Shown piece after piece: positions 63,671 through 64,000 of a stretch of 64,000 nucleotides of DNA. Location: positions 1-64,000 of the forward strand of contig NZ_FQXJ01000008.1 of NCBI RefSeq assembly GCF_900129935.1. The letters are read 5' to 3'. The stretch is from Desulfosporosinus lacus DSM 15449. Its GTDB lineage: Bacteria; Bacillota; Desulfitobacteriia; Desulfitobacteriales; Desulfitobacteriaceae. The notes below the pieces were generated by a model that saw only the letters and a program-made list of their open reading frames with translations, had not been told where the DNA came from and did no database searches. The number at the start of each line of letters is the position of its first letter. Position 1 is the stretch's first letter. A program made the position numbers and the translations under genes.

Positions 63671-64000
63671 ATGAAAAAAGTTGGCGATTTACCTGTAAAG
63701 CAATACTTAGAAAATCTAAAAGCTAAGATTTTCACAATAAAGAATATACCTTGGAAATCTCCAAGAGTTATAGGCGGATCTCTTGCTCTTTTGCTCCTTA
63801 TGGGGAGTGGAATAGTTTATCTGAATTCAACCACTTCAGCTGTCTTTATTGTTGTAAATGAAGAAAAGATTGGCCTTGTCGCTGATCAAGATCAAGCTGG
63901 AGAAATGATCAATCAGATTCTCACTGAAAAAGGAGAACCATTCGGCATTGCAGCTAAAACTCATGATAGTATTACTTACTCTTCAGTTCGAATAAAGAAT
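63671..64000 (+). CDS. N-terminus of an exported, membrane-anchored cell-envelope protein (partial)
   Basis: ATG 63671 after AGGGGG opens a frame that runs off the window (110 codons seen). A cytoplasmic stretch of ~35 residues is followed by a membrane helix (VIGGSLALLLLMGSGIVYL) and an extracytoplasmic region starting TTSAVFIVVNEEKIGLVADQDQAGEMINQIL. This resembles the N-terminus of clostridial M23/LysM/G5-type cell wall peptidases, but the catalytic part is outside the window, so that is a guess. The 255 bp before it are AT-rich with no gene. Confidence 0.75.
   Translation, partial: MKKVGDLPVKQYLENLKAKIFTIKNIPWKSPRVIGGSLALLLLMGSGIVYLNSTTSAVFIVVNEEKIGLVADQDQAGEMINQILTEKGEPFGIAAKTHDSITYSSVRIKN

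Noticed and set aside
1-64000. CRISPR arrays, tRNA, rRNA and complete insertion sequences
   Set aside because: No regularly spaced direct repeats, no tRNA-like or rRNA-like segments and no transposase ORF were seen.

Overview
The window looks like a chromosomal segment of an anaerobic, spore-forming Firmicute of the Peptococcaceae type; Desulfosporosinus or Desulfitobacterium is my best guess. The reasons are low G+C with strong AGGAGG-type ribosome sites, a Spo0E-like regulator, a GerMN lipoprotein, and a redox repertoire of Hcp, a TAT-exported molybdoenzyme with an NrfD anchor, a tungsten-type aldehyde oxidoreductase and a bd oxidase. This is inference from gene content; there is no rRNA or tRNA in the window.

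Layout. 1-4.3 kb: the 3' end of a bacterial microcompartment operon (pduL, a flavoprotein/PduM-like protein, eutN, pduS-like, pduT, eutQ). 4.4-10.9 kb: cytochrome bd oxidase and its assembly exporter (cydAB, cydDC). 10.9-15.1 kb: rmuC (minus) and a large c-di-GMP sensor with dCache, PAS, GGDEF and HD-GYP domains. 15.2-18.9 kb: a TPP riboswitch and thiamin salvage operon (thiD, cytX, thiM, thiE). 19.1-22.1 kb: a small Spo0E-like gene, an SDR, a gene-free 0.9 kb that looks like a large structured RNA gene, and an AI-2E/PerM-type membrane protein. 22.2-26.3 kb: short ORFs, a D-aminoacylase and an MBL-fold protein. 26.5-33.4 kb: the Hen1-Pnkp RNA repair pair, then carboxynorspermidine dehydrogenase and decarboxylase. 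33.7-38.9 kb: gap, pyk, an RlmN-family methyltransferase and a threonine aldolase. 39-42.1 kb: an SdpR/SdpI pair with a visible operator and a permease-like protein. 42.1-46.6 kb: an accessory-looking island bounded by 18-bp direct repeats that are the 5' end of hcp, then intact hcp. 46.8-54.7 kb: a molybdoenzyme operon, an Fe/Mn superoxide dismutase and an AOR-ferredoxin pair. 54.9-64 kb: small single genes, then a two-gene Mre11/Rad50-like pair (YhaO/YhaN type) in which the catalytic motifs of both subunits are lost, and the start of an exported cell-envelope protein.

The strongest leads are: (1) the degenerate SbcD/SbcC-like pair at 59.8-63.4 kb; (2) the roughly 620-nt promoter-to-terminator noncoding region at 20.23-20.88 kb with a perfect 17-bp long-range stem; (3) the 2.4-kb island flanked by duplicated hcp 5' ends, with two copies of a roughly 100-nt structured repeat and two unknown exported proteins. 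Starts were reassigned where the ribosome site clearly favours an internal codon; those choices are noted per gene.
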